Of a stretch of DNA of 64,000 bases, positions 47,336-59,924 are shown piece after piece. Location of the stretch: positions 25,172,001-25,236,000 of the forward strand of contig NC_079883.1 of NCBI RefSeq assembly GCF_029227915.1, read 5' to 3'. The notes under the pieces were generated by a model that was given only the letters and a program-made list of their open reading frames with translations, was not told the DNA's origin and did not search any database. Within the stretch, counting starts at the first letter, position 1, and every line of letters starts with the position of its first letter. The stretch is from Hydractinia symbiolongicarpus. Taxonomy: Eukaryota > Cnidaria > Hydrozoa > Anthoathecata > Hydractiniidae. The translations under genes and the position numbers were made by a program.

Positions 47336-48412
47336 GCTATACAGCTTATGATAATTTGAGAAAACTAACACTCCATAGCAGCTTATTTTGCAATCGGAGG
47401 AGGTAAATATCACAATTTTATAAGGAGAAAACACATTATTTTGTGATAACTTTTCTTGCAACATTTTGTTTTTAATGAAAAGTACATATAAGTTGTATCT
47501 TACTATTTTTAACACTAGTCGATAAGGCCCACAGTATTATCCACTGGGGTATGACATAAATGAAAAATAAGCATCATATGAATTTTGATGACGTCAGCAA
47601 CCCATCCATAAAAAAATTAATTAGAATCTTGTTTTTTACATTGCCTCTATTGTGTAGAGTTAAAGCGCTGATCAAGAAAATGTATGTAGTTACGTGCTTT
47701 CGATGAATGGTTAATGAGATATAACGGTTTAAAAATTTTGCTGACGTCAGCAATGGCCCGTTAAAACCTAAAATTTTTTTTTCAAAATTTGTATACATGT
47801 TGCCTTCATCATATATAGATCTTGAAAGGCTGATCAAGAATATGTATAGGATCATGTATTTTTGACAAACGGTTGAAGAGATATTAGGGTTAGAAGGTTT
47901 TTTGATGACGTCATTAACCCGTTCATTACGAAACGGACCCAGGTTTGGGAAAATTACCCAAATTGGTCCCAGGTGGTCCCTAGTTACCCACGCAGTGAAA
48001 AAACATTGACGTCACCCCCTTGTTTCCAAGTTATTTGGCCTCAAAATTTTAGGTGCATTGCAATGGCTTCATTAATTTAATATAAGATATTGACGTTAAA
48101 TTAGTATTATTGACGTTGCGCCGTAACGTCAGAAAATGTAACATATTAGACATGCATTTTTCGGCAACATCAAAGGAAAATGAACACATCCACTTTGCCT
48201 GTTACAGAGACACAGAACTGGCGTATTATTATATAGATTTCCTAAAAATTTGAAAGAAATTGATGCGAATGAAGTTAAAAAACTGGCGAAAACAAGCTTT
48301 TGCTCTAACAAACTCTTATAAAAACATGTTTTTACCTTTCCTTCAATATTATAAAAGGATGGAGAGCTGTGTAGGAACGCGTGTACAATTGATTTATCGT
48401 AAAGGTGTATTA
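47336..48412. mobile_element. Old TIR repeat, copy B, split by a Helitron
   Basis: This is the second copy of the repeat at 2053-4560. Its left end (CTATACAGCTTATGATAA, about 47336) is a decayed version of the copy A end. Its right end is TTATCGTAAAGGTGTATTA (48394-48412). It lacks the Harbinger-like and 1.4-kb Helitron insertions of copy A but has its own Helitron at 47515-48237. A possible TAGCTA target duplication flanks it. Confidence 0.65.
47515..48237 (-). mobile_element. Helitron, minus strand, 723 bp
   Basis: On the minus strand it starts TC at 48237-48236 (TCTATATAATAATACGCC) and ends CTAG at 47518-47515. A variant hairpin lies before the terminus. It is flanked by A47514 and T48238 on the plus strand. 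The uninterrupted site is preserved at 2242/2243 in copy A, with TTTCCTAAAAATTTGAAAG continuing on both. The interior matches the Helitrons at 3106-4543 and 5306-5771. Confidence 0.8.
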
Positions 48413-48520
48413 GCTACAGGTCCACATTTTTAGGGCAGCCATTATGATTTAAGGCATAACATGCCATTTATAGCTTTTCAGAATAGAGGGTGAATTTTTC
48501 AAAGAATGTTTGTTTTCTTA

Positions 48521-49529
48521 GGGGTCATCTACAAAATTCGTAGCAATTCGTATTAAAAAAATTTGTATATACTATAAGAATTTTCTTTTGCCATACAGTA
48601 ATTGAATCCGTATGACTATTTTCTAAAATCGTATAAAATTTGTATGAGTTTTAAATTAAATTTGCATGAGCATTAAAACAAAAATTTGTGAATTTTTAAT
48701 TAGATCCGTATGTTATTGTTTTTTTTAAAAATTTTGAGAGATTTTATTAAATTTGTATAGGGTTTTTTACAAAAAATTCGTTTGAGTTTTTATAATTATA
48801 TGCGTATATATGGGTATTTTAAAAATTTAAAAATGAAGAACGCCGATAGAAAAGCTTCGTTAAATCTCATTTTTTAAAGTTTAAGAACAAGAAGCGGCAA
48901 TAGAATTACTTTTTTAGATCGCGTTTTAAAAATTTTAAAACAAAGAGGAGCGATAGAAATGCTTCGTTAGATTGTGTTTTAAAAGTTTAAGAACGAAAAG
49001 CGGTGAGAGATAATTATTTAATTTGATATTATTAGGTAAAATCACTTTGTACCAATGTAAGTACCAATCCTTTGAAATTCGCACGAATAATGTTTAGAGA
49101 TGGTTGTTTGTAAGTTCTAATCATTTGAAGTAATAAGAACAGTGTTTAGAAATTTTTAATGTTTATTTCAAGGCTAGCTGAGTAGCGAAAAGTTAGATTT
49201 CTATGCAGAAATTTTATTGAAAATTAAATTCGCATGACCATTCGTTTAAAAGTTCCTGTCCCAATTTCTATGGGAAAATCTTAATAATTTGTATGAAAGT
49301 TCGCATGAAAGTTTGTATAAGTAAGAATATAATTCGAATCACAATTCGTGCCGCAATTCGTATGAAAACTTGTATGGAAATCGTATAAAATTTGTATATG
49401 ATTTTTTAAAAATCATATAATTAATTAACAGTATTAATAATAGGATTTTTTAAAAATCGTATAACTAATTAACACTACAAAGTATATACGATTTTTATAC
49501 AAATTATAAACAATTTTGCAGATGACCCC
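48521..49529. mobile_element. Non-autonomous TIR element with TTA target duplication (Harbinger-like)
   Basis: The ends are GGGGTCATCTACAAAATT on the left and the complement of GGGGTCATCTGCAAAATT on the right, flanked by TTA at 48518-48520 and 49530-49532. The TTA duplication and G-rich ends fit PIF/Harbinger. The interior is built from many degenerate copies of AATTCGTATGA and AAATTTGTATGA in both orientations and has no coding frame. Confidence 0.7.
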
Positions 49530-50062
49530 TTACTTCAAACTTGACATTGCATAGTTTTATGTAAGTTTTTGCTAATTTAGCTATCTTTAGTTTAACTCTT
49601 ATGTGTGAGTTTGGTCATAAAAGATTGGTGTTTTCCCCCAAACGAAAATGGTACCACTTGATATTCTGTGAGGGAGAATAGCTATGGCAATATAGGAGTT
49701 AATTCAGTGTTCTTCGTAGCCGTTAAATAGCTATTTCCTAATTGAAATTTATTCTGAGTTTCTAAATTTGCTAGAAACTAACAATATATTAATATAAAAT
49801 ATCCTATATATAGAAAATATTGTACTTAACGTTGTAAAGGAATAAGATTTCATTAATACCTCAAACAACCTTTGGTTCATTTCATTTCGATCCTACCAGA
49901 AGTTTGTGTCAATAAGATATTAAACTGTTTAGCTTGAGTTTGCATAAATTTTTATGGCTGTTTGTTCTAATGTAAATGGAAGTTCAAAAAGTTAACCACT
50001 TTAGTTATCTATATTTTTATTTTAATATATATAGGAAAACATTTTATACTATATGCAAAAAG

Positions 50063-53000
50063 ATGAGCATGACCGATCATTATCCTATGAAGAAACGTAA
50101 ATATTGTCCTAACAGCAAGACCCCAAAGCGAAATTTACGATCAGGTACAGGTTCTATATCTTCTAATTCACAGTAGTGTCGTGCAACCTGCTTATTTGCA
50201 TCAAGTGAAAGTTGTTTTTTGTCAGAACACTGTCATATTGAGTTACCTTACTGTCAGTGGGTTGTTGCATGGATTAAAATTGTGCAAGTTTAATGATATT
50301 AGCATCAATATATCTCTAGAAAAAAAGGAATTTATTTTTGTTAAAATTTTATTGTTTAAATAACAAACTTTCGTGTGCACATGCATTATCTGAATTAGTG
50401 TTACTACCTACAATTCTACCGGCACAATGTAGTGTATTTTTAGATGTGTGACATCAGTTGAAATTCTATCGACGTCAGGACTTTCTCCCTTGTGTAGCAT
50501 TACAGTGGGGCTTCAGTGATGAACAAGACTAAAAAAATTAAATGTTCAAATATTTCTTTGTAGATTGCAAGCAAAAAGAAGGTTACACTCCTCCATTGGC
50601 AAAAGACATACCTTTGCCAAGAAAAAGTTTGAAAATAATTTCTCCAACGGTTGCCTCATCTGATGAATCTTGCATTGAAATTGGTTGGGATAATAACTCT
50701 CCAAGTCCATCAACTATTTTGAAGTCAAGTATGTCACGTGATTTGACTGTTTTTTACGGCAAATTTAATCTGATAAAATAGAGCGAAATAAAAAATTTTC
50801 ACAAGCATATGGAGTATACGAAGTTTGTTGTTTTGGGTAGTTGGTTTAACATATATAGTTAACCTGAAAATCTTCCTATAAAGTTAATAGTGAATGAATG
50901 AAAATAATACCAATGAAATTGTTGGTATAGTCAATGCGTCTTTGGTTAATTGTTATGTTTGCTTTGTTTCTTTTTTAGTTGTGTATTTATCATTTATTTC
51001 GTCTTTCAGGCAAGGGAAGGAGAAATCGAAAAGAAGACATCTCCTCACTGCTAAAAAATTTCCCCAAAAAGGTTAGAATGTTATTCTTTTAACAGCCCAT
51101 ATATAAATAGAAATGCATAAATATATAAAAAGCTTGGTATTTTAAAAAAGATGCCTAGTGGAATTTCTTCCTTTGTGTTTAGCGAAGATGCCATGTTGAC
51201 AAGGATTCCCATGATGATGAAATACTTCTAAGTACGTGGATGCAGGAGGATTTAGCCTCTGGTAGCAGTGACACTAAAGCAAGACAATCAAACAGGTAAT
51301 CACAAATGATTTTCTACTATTTCTGATTAGAATGTTTAGTTGTGTTTATTTCTTTTTATTATGACAAATACCATACTATAATTGCGTTTTACATTTGCTC
51401 TTGAAGTTTAGTGCTTTGAGGGTTTTGTTTACGTAAAAACTGATATGCGAATATAACGGTTCATCTAGACATTTATGGCAGGTTAATTTAATCATTATTT
51501 TGTTTTAGGCGTCTAAATCTTAGGCGTACACTACGACAAAGAGGTACAGTAAATTTCAACAAGGAACTAAGAAAGTTTGCTGAATTGGCGAAAGCTGCAG
51601 GTATCTATAATATATTTTTTTGAACAGAATGTGAAAATTGTAGCGATATGGATCAGTAAATAGTTCTTGTTGTCCACATTTCTTGTTGATCATTGAGTGT
51701 TCTTTTCCATGTTTTATTCTAATAAAATTTCGACATACAGTGTAAATTATCAGCAGATAATTGCATTTTGTATTATTTGTTTAAAAATTTTCTTTTCTTT
51801 TGACATGGGGGATTAGTGTTTTATTCTTTACCTTTTTTCCCTATACTTTCAAGCTATGTACGTTTGCAAAAAGTCCAGTGAAAATCAGGTTGCTGAATCC
51901 AAAGAGAATTCATAAGTTGCTGGTTACTAATGCATATTTGATACTATATATATTTCTTTACTTTAAAATTTTTACTTTTAGAAAAGCAAGACATCGTGGG
52001 AAATATAAAAACGTAACTATGCTTTTATAGTGTTGGTTGTTTGTCGTTTGTGCTTCAACTGTCATCCGTTTTTATATTTTTTTCTTCATTTTTCTTGTTT
52101 ATTTTAACCATAGTATTCCATTCTTTACCTTAGGTTGATAAAACCGTCCTTTAGGAATGAAAAATGTTCCCCACTTATAGATAAGAGTCTATCCGATAGT
52201 ATACTGGGGATGGGAAATTTCGACGACTTGCTGATTGACGACACGAGTAGTGGTAGTAGTGGGAAGAGGAATTCGCCTTGCATTATCACTGCAGTCGTAA
52301 AGACACCAAAATTTTGTAAACGAAACCAGAAAGGAGAAGAAAAGACTGTTAAGAGAGAATGCATGAGTGCTATAAGAACTGCGGGAGATAATTTTACACG
52401 AAATAATTTAACATGTAATAATAGGGAAAAAAAGTGGAACTTGAGAAACTCAAAGCAGCCTGCTGTTGAGGACAAAACTACAAAATCTATTGTTCCACTA
52501 CCGTTTAACGATGAGTTGGATGATATACTATCGACTCAAATGGATCTAGATGATTTTACACAGGCGTTGGACAGTGGCAAAAGTGATTCAAAGTCAGTGT
52601 TAAATATAAATGAAGACGTAATTGATTTGACCCAGGGAAATGGAGATATCAGTGAAGGTTACACCAAACTGGAAAACCATAACAAAGAGGTCATTGACGT
52701 CAATAAAAACAGTATCGCAGAAAAAAGAAAAATAATGAGTACACCAAAACCCACAAACTACAAATCAATCACGAACGAGGACTTAATGTTCGATTCCATA
52801 CTGTTAAATTTCGACGACGATTTCGACATTGACGACGAATTTAAATGCAAAAGTCAGGAGACACCGCCGCCACCACCACCAAGCGTGACGTCTGATCAAC
52901 GTAAATTAAAAACGCGCAGTCACACGTCGCCGTTTCCATTGCGCAAAAATATGCGCTATGATATGTGCAAAAATATCGGTAAAAGTTCAGCGAGGTTACC

Positions 53001-53645
53001 TGTTGGTGATAAAACCTTAAAAGAAAATAAAAAAACTCATTTGACGTCGGCTAAGAGTACAGTTAAAGGAACACAAACTGCTAGATTGAATTTGGGTATT
53101 ACAAGAAACACGTGTCCTCGACCAGGCTTAACACGTAACTCAAGGCATACTTTAAATAGCAACAAATCTGTAAAAAACACGATCAATAAACCAATATTAA
53201 CACATAATTCGAACACACCTAGACTGGATTTGGATTTATCTAGAATATGCGATGAAAACAAAAGAGGTAATGTTTGCGAAGTTGAAGATTCGATGATATC
53301 ACCTTGCATAACTGGTGAGTCAATCGTTTCCTACCTTTTTTTTGTTTTTACCAAGGCTTAAAGCAGTAGGACTTCTTATCATTTGTGCACGAGTATTAAT
53401 GTTATTGTGTACTATTGATTCAGCAACCAACAACGAACGGAGCTTGTAATTGCATTCACGCTTGAAGTACTTTAAACCATTTATGGACTTTCCCATTTCC
53501 GTACTATTTCCTTGAGTTCTATATTTTAGAAACTGGGAAAGAAATTCCATTATCATCGACACAGAAATGCAATTATTCCGAAATTGAACGAAAACGACAA
53601 GAAGCGCTACTGAAACTGAAAGCTAGGACGCGTCTGAAAAAATGA
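50063..53645 (+). CDS. ETAA1: ETAA1-like activator of ATR at stalled replication forks
   Basis: Eight predicted exons: 50063-50144, 50564-50728, 51010-51071, 51183-51295, 51509-51600, 51982-52012 (31 nt), 52134-53314 and 53530-53645. Phases agree throughout and give about 613 aa; human ETAA1 is 926. ETAA1 binds RPA-coated single-stranded DNA and activates the ATR kinase in parallel with TOPBP1. Seen here: a basic N-terminus; IEIGWDNNSPSPS (65-77), matching the conserved Trp-Asp...Ser-Pro core of the ATR-activating domain; ILLSTWMQEDL after it; a helical NFNKELRKFAELAKAA segment; a long, poorly conserved middle with acidic patches; and a C-terminal IERKRQEALLKLKAR (about 594-608), the RPA32-binding helix type shared with SMARCAL1 and TIPIN. 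The microexon is required to keep phase. AATAAA lies at 53764-53769. Confidence 0.85.
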
Positions 53646-56640
53646 CATTTTAATTTTGTGTTATATTGTTTTCTATTTTTTGTTGTATATATATGTTTCC
53701 CAAAGTAGCTAGAATTTTTTTTTTTTAATGTTTTTGTTATTTCTTTGCATTTCTTTTTCATAAAAATAAATTAGCTTAAGTATTCTAACCAGTGTTCATT
53801 TGGTACAATGTTTTCTTTTTAATCCTCTTGTCACAGTTCCTTTTCTCAGAATTTTTACTGCAAGGCATCAAAATGAGATTTTGTTAGCATTCCCTCGTGA
53901 TATGTTCGTTTCCAGTTATGTGTAGGATCCTTTTGTCACATTTTTTGATAACATATATATATATATAAGTAAGATGCCATTTAATTATTCTCGTTATGCA
54001 TGCGCAATCTTTTTTCTGATTTGTCCATGAATTTATAGAATACTTATGGAATTTCATGGTTGTAGTTGTTATAGAGAAATGAGGTAGAGAATTTTCTTAA
54101 ATTTGTTAGGCATTGTTTTATGTCACAGACTTAACTCGTACAGGCGTTTACCTTTGTGAGTAAAGTTTTACTTCAATTCCACCTAAATATAAGCATATTT
54201 GCATACTTGCATATCCTTTAAATTGCTCAGTTATTCTATTGACATGCTCTGAGTTTATTCAGAGCTGACTCAGGGTGGCTGTAGGAAATGGATAGAAAAA
54301 CAATGTGTGGAGTAATACCCATTTCACACCCTAAAGCCTTATTTTGAAATCATTTGATCTGATTGGACAAGCTTGATCTTTTCGTTGATGCGTCAATCAG
54401 TAATTGAAAACAAAAGTTTGGTGCCTATGATTTACATTTAGCCAACTACAGTAAACATTATAGAACTTATCAGACGCTTTTTTTACGGAGCATCTAACTC
54501 ATCAGGAAATCTTTACATCGCGGACACCTTCATTAGGGACATTCTTCCAAATTCCTAATTTACTTTATGCTTAAGGACTATGGCGAACACTTTTAGGTTT
54601 GCATTTGTTTTATTTAGGGCAATGTTTTTGAAAGTAAATTTTTAATCATCTTCGCTAAGACAAAGCAAAATATTAAAGCTTTTCCTGAAGTCCTCAGTCA
54701 GTTTTTACTTTTTAAAATAGAAAAAATGTTTATGTATTTTTATACTAGCATATTTACAACATATTGGCTATCGAAAAGTTCTCTTGTAATAATCAGCCCC
54801 ATTGACACCCTTTTTCTATCGATTCGGTTACCCTTGCATTTCGGAGCAAGGCTTTAAAGCAATGTAAAGGCCAATTTAAGTTGACTGCAAGGGACACTTG
54901 GGCCCAATAGTGGTTTGACTATATATCGCATGGCGGGTTTGTACAACCTCATTCCCAGGGCTCTTTTACGCCTATGATATATTTAAACGGAGAAGTGACG
55001 AAAATAAATTTGCGTACAGAGAAAAGGTCTGCAATGGCGGACATAATATCTTTACAAAAGTCCTTTTTTCCTCAAAATGGTAAAACGGCATCACTAAGTA
55101 CTTTGCAGCCGACAAGCTACAAAGTCTTACCTTGGCAGGCAGGTGGAGGCCGAATAACCAACGTCAAATGCGCTTCTACACTTTCCAATGTTTTCAACTT
55201 GCTCCGCGATCTGGGAAGGGCGAAAAGTTGGAGCGTACTGACGTCAGCATAAGCTGTTTAAGGTTTTTGGTCAACCTAACGTGCTCTAAGTCCACTGTAA
55301 ACATTGACAGATTGGAAGAATGCGTGTTTGCCATGCAGAGAAACAACTACTTTCAATTTTTTTGTGGTTACGAACCTTGAAATGTCAGGCAGAAATTTTG
55401 AGGTTGTAGTACAAAAGAGAAATGTCCATGTGGGATAGCACTCAAGAGAAAATAATCAATGAGGCTGGCAATGACAGAAAAATAAGAACAAAACAAAAAC
55501 AAGGTTAAATCTTTTTTTTCTCTTCTGTATTAAAAAACGTAGTGCCCACGTGAAAACAACAACTTGTCCCTAGAACATTATTTTTTTAATGTAAATCAAA
55601 AAATACTCCAGCTAAAAAAATAACAGCAGGGGAGGTCCAATCAACCAAGAATAAAAAACAAGACAATAAAAATCCTGAGTTCGAAGTTGCAATCCGACTG
55701 ACAGAACTTCGTGCATCCAGATGTATTTTCAATAATTGTTTACATGGAGCTAGAAAGAAATGGCGGGAATAGTGTTCAATTTTTATTCACGTTTCCATTT
55801 TCTTGCATCGTATCTGTCCCCTAGAACCTTACCTATCTAGCTGTTAGCTAAGGACTGAGTGATTTAACTTTAACATTATTATCTCCTCCTGCATTGTAGA
55901 GCGTTGACTAAATATATATGCTACTTTTCAATTTTGTGGGATTTTTTCCAGTTTTGTCGGATTTTTAAGCCATATAGCCATAGCTAGCTGGCTATATTTA
56001 TGTTTCAATTTTTATCAAAACTCTCCAACAACAAACTTGTGATGATAATTGTACATACTCCTGGAAACTCGCAAAGTTGTATCACCCTGTCCCTGCTATA
56101 AAAACATGTGTTTTAGATCAGCTAGTATGAAGTCTTCACACAGCACTGCAGCTTATTTGTTTTGGTTAGCGCCTAATGCTGTCCCCTTAGCTGCTGAGCA
56201 CTGGGTTTGCAGTTTTACTTATATATAGCTAGACCATGCTTTTTTCTTCAATTCCTCACTTTAGTTCTTCTTCGTTCTCTATTATGCTACAATATATATA
56301 CATGTGAAACTGATGTTTTAAAGCTGTGCAAGAGTATTCAAGGAAATCTTTGCAATCCTTTCCTTGACCACCATGAATTTTATGCAGTTCTGGAGGTTTT
56401 TTCTGGCTGTGTTATTAACATCCACTATAATTATCTCTCCCTTTAGTACTCCTGTAAAAGATTATTTTATAGGTTCACCACAGAAAATAGCAGTAGCTCT
56501 AGAAAAAGAGAAGGAAACTTCCAGACATGCTGGACTTTGATGTCCATCACAAGATTGCATCATGTAAAAGATAACTTATACCTTTTGACCTCCTTAGAGT
56601 CACTGTTCTGGCAGAACACAACTGAACACTAAAAAGCCGA
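53646..56640. other. Intergenic, no supported gene
   Basis: It begins with the ETAA1 3' region, with the poly(A) signal at 53764. An (AT)n tract lies near 53950. A more GC-rich island at about 55020-55330 holds two overlapping open frames, including one from ATG 55034 (MADIISLQKSFFPQ), neither resembling a known protein. It may be a promoter island or an old repeat. Nothing else was recognised. Confidence 0.35.
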
Positions 56641-56649
56641 ATACTACTG

Positions 56650-57226
56650 ATGAAAAGGCAGAAGTCCTTGTTCAATGGTACCATTTCTTCTTCTTCCATA
56701 ACACACCCCAACACTGTACAACATATTCCTCCACCACAACAATCACAACAACAGCATCTTCAACAGAAGGATGTGATCAACTGCCATCCACCAGCGGATA
56801 TGTCACTCTGTCTTGAACTAGCTGCCTTGGAAGCAGAAGAAAGAGCTTTTTAGGGAAGCATCGCCTACACCATTAGATAGCAGAACGCCAAACTTCCTTG
56901 TAAAATCTACAAGCAGCATTACGTTCCCACCCAATTCGCCATTATTCCTTCTTCTCCGTCTATTTTTTTGAACCATTTCCAATCAATCCAGTCTGGCCGT
57001 GACGTTATGTTGGCTTTGCTTGGAAGTGCTGGAATGCATTTTCCAAGACCTCAACAACAATGCAGGTTGGCAGCCATTTTTAGAGAACAGGAGCAGTGGA
57101 ATTCTGAGCTATTTCTTCAACCATCCTGAACCTTTGAAATGGGCCAAAGTAATTGTTGATTTTGTGTTCCGTCTGCGGCCAGTGAAAGAGGAAAAGTCAT
57201 TACATTTGCCTTTTGTCTGTTGGTGA
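56650..57226 (+). pseudogene. Decayed Gln-rich coding-like region, unidentified
   Basis: The frame from 56650 encodes a Gln/Pro-rich stretch (PPPQQSQQQHLQQ) and then LELAALEAEERAF before a stop at 56851. Protein-like sequence then goes on in other frames: REASPTPLDSRTPNF right after the stop, and DVMLALLGSAGMHFPRPQQQ further on (about 57002-57061). Several frameshifts and stops are needed to join them, so it is not an intact gene. No introns separate the pieces, which would fit a processed retrocopy. I do not recognise the parent protein. Confidence 0.3.
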
Positions 57227-59909
57227 AAAGAAGGAAATCTTCAGCACACTTATGGCTACCATGGAGTTTTGACAACAACCACCTCCATGAAGTGATGCTT
57301 GTTGGGCTGCACCTGCTTCTTCGCTGAAGTCTTATTGGCTCTCTTCTTCTCCCAAAGAAGGAATTTCTTCAGCAGGTAAGGCGTGTTCCATTTGGCTCCC
57401 ATACTACTGAGACGCAGGAAATTTGCTGTTAATTCAACCGACTTAAAGGTTACCTCCCAAGCAAAAATAAGTTGCCTTAAAATAATCCACAACAACATGT
57501 CATTCAACAAAATAACAATGTTTTTCACTATATTTACAGATTTAAGGAGTACCATTGGAAAAGAAATTGACTTACTGCTGTTTAGCTACCTCTCCAAACC
57601 CTAGTCAAGCGGGGATTATGAAAACGGTAAAAAATGCGTACATCAGCAATGTTAGGTCATCACGAGATAAGCTACAGACCTGAACGGTAAATAAATTCAC
57701 TTAGTGATTAGTGTTTTATTGTGACTTAATTTGTGAAATAATATTTGTTACTATCTTAGATAAACGGTGCATAATGGAGCACAATCATTTTCTTTCTATC
57801 GTCCTAACGGAATAAAATCTTTGGACGGCATTAGTGGGAATTTACAACTGGGAAAAATCAATCTTTCTTCCTCGGCAGACGATTAATAGTAATTATACTT
57901 TGACATTTGTTTTTTCTTTTGGTACATAACCATCATGGCAGATCTGTGTTGCAGATCTGTGTGATTCCAGCCTGTGTTGTCAAGTGAGTAAGAGAAGAAT
58001 TTCCTTCTCTAGAAGGTAGTTACACCAAATACAAAGACTGAGATTACGTAAATAAAATGAATTTCACATGGGTGCACGAAGTTAATACCGACGGCGAATA
58101 GGAATATTTACAAATGAACTACAACATACAACTTACATGCTTTTTTACAAGAATACTAAATTTTAGGCTGGTCATCATTCTTTTTTCCCTATTGTTCTAA
58201 ATAGTAGACACAATAGATCTACTGTTTTTAACCTGAAATCCAACTCTAATATTTTTATAAAACATATTACTATAAATGTGTATATGCATAACTATATTTA
58301 CATTTGCGAATACTTTAAGAGCGTTCTATAATTTCAGTCCTTCCAGGTCATTCTGTTGGTGCTAAGAATCCCTTTCATTTTCTACTTTCCCTTGCCATTT
58401 TGTCCTCTACTACATTTTTGCAAACAGCTGGATAATTCGATGCAATAGCGATGTTCCATAAATTTTCATAACATTTGTACTTTTTCACTTTTACTGCGAC
58501 AAATCTTTTCGAGCAGCGCGAAAAAGAAGTTTTATAACAAGGGACGTATTGACCTTCCTCAGTTTTCTTCTTGGCCTAAAAGTAAAAGAGAAATGAAAAT
58601 ACACACTTGATCGTGATTTATGTTGTTATTGTGATCAAGTTACTAACAGCCAGCAAGTAATAACGGATTTCAACTTTTGCATGCTTTAATCTGTCGCATC
58701 AGTTTGCGTCAATATATTATTCTCAATAACTCCAGATATATTTCCACATTTTCTAATTCACAACCGCTGACTCAGTATGTGAGCTACTCAATAAAAGTTT
58801 GCGAACAACCTGAAACAGTGATTTTGCGACTCATAACAAAAAAGCTATATGGTTAGTATAAAACTAATGCATACCTTCTTTCTTTCCAGTTTAACACGCG
58901 CAGTCAGCGTTTCTTCATTTTTTTTATCTTTGTATTTCATGGGCATTTAGCCTTCAAATAATTTTTAGAGAATCTTTTTTTTGCACCTAAAATCTGATAA
59001 TTACGCAAATACAAGGATTACTCTTCGCAGTTGCCTATCCACTTGTTTGCTACTGTGTTGTTATTTGGGGTATATTAAAAAAGATTAAGTGGGGTGTCTT
59101 TTTCTTGGATGGAGTTGTCACTCACACACAATTCATTTTAAGTTTTCGACTTTTTCTTAAAACAAGTTGATGTGATAAAAGGAAGAGTGGAGCTTTTTAC
59201 CTAGATTAACCGACGTGTCTGCTTGTTTGCAGCAGAAAATTATGCTAAGGGAAGAAATGATTTTTTTACTTTAGGTTGGCAGTCTTTAAATTAAATTTTC
59301 TTCTCTTTCCGTGTGACAATCTGGTCTGTGTTGAATCTAGAGATGACAACACAAGATATATCGCATTTGCTTTTTCGTTTCAAAACACTAAGCAATGCCG
59401 GATGCGAAGCCCATGGTTATGAAGTGTGGTATTTTTTAATTCCTTATATCTTTCAAAAACAACAATTTTAGTAGAAAGGAATGTTTTTCTCTTTATTAAC
59501 TATATTTTACTTACCTATTAAGCACAACTTGTTTTTGCTCAGGAAGTAACCTTTAAGAGTTGCACTAAACAGGATTGTAGTTTTGCCCATATATATTTTA
59601 AATTGGAAGAATGTATTCTGTGTTTTTGTGCCAACTACTTGCTGGTTATGCACAAGGGGTCTCAAAAGACAATTAACTATCTCAATTTTCCTTTCCACTT
59701 AATATTGATTTCTGGACTACTGAGCTAGCTGATCATCCAGATAATGAGTTTCTTTTATCTGGGTTATCAATGGTTATTCTGATATCTGATAAAGACAGAA
59801 TGTTATTTTGCCTGAAAATAAACAAAACAATATATACACATGACACAAGTTCGATGGTTCTACATCTCCCCCCATATCGCAGCATGTAAACTGTCCTAAA
59901 ATTAAGTTT
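57227..59909. other. Intergenic, nothing recognised
   Basis: No exon, transposon terminus or tandem array could be supported. A frame at 57256-57555 on the minus strand overlaps an open frame on the plus strand and has no features. A short direct repeat (GCAGATCTGTGT) lies at about 57940-57963. Confidence 0.35.
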
Positions 59910-59924
59910 TCATGGTGGGAGAGA

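Noticed and set aside
54974-55380. Two overlapping frames in a GC-richer island
   Set aside because: Neither gives a known protein or a spliced continuation. The island begins beside a CCTCATTCCCAGGG dispersed-repeat motif.
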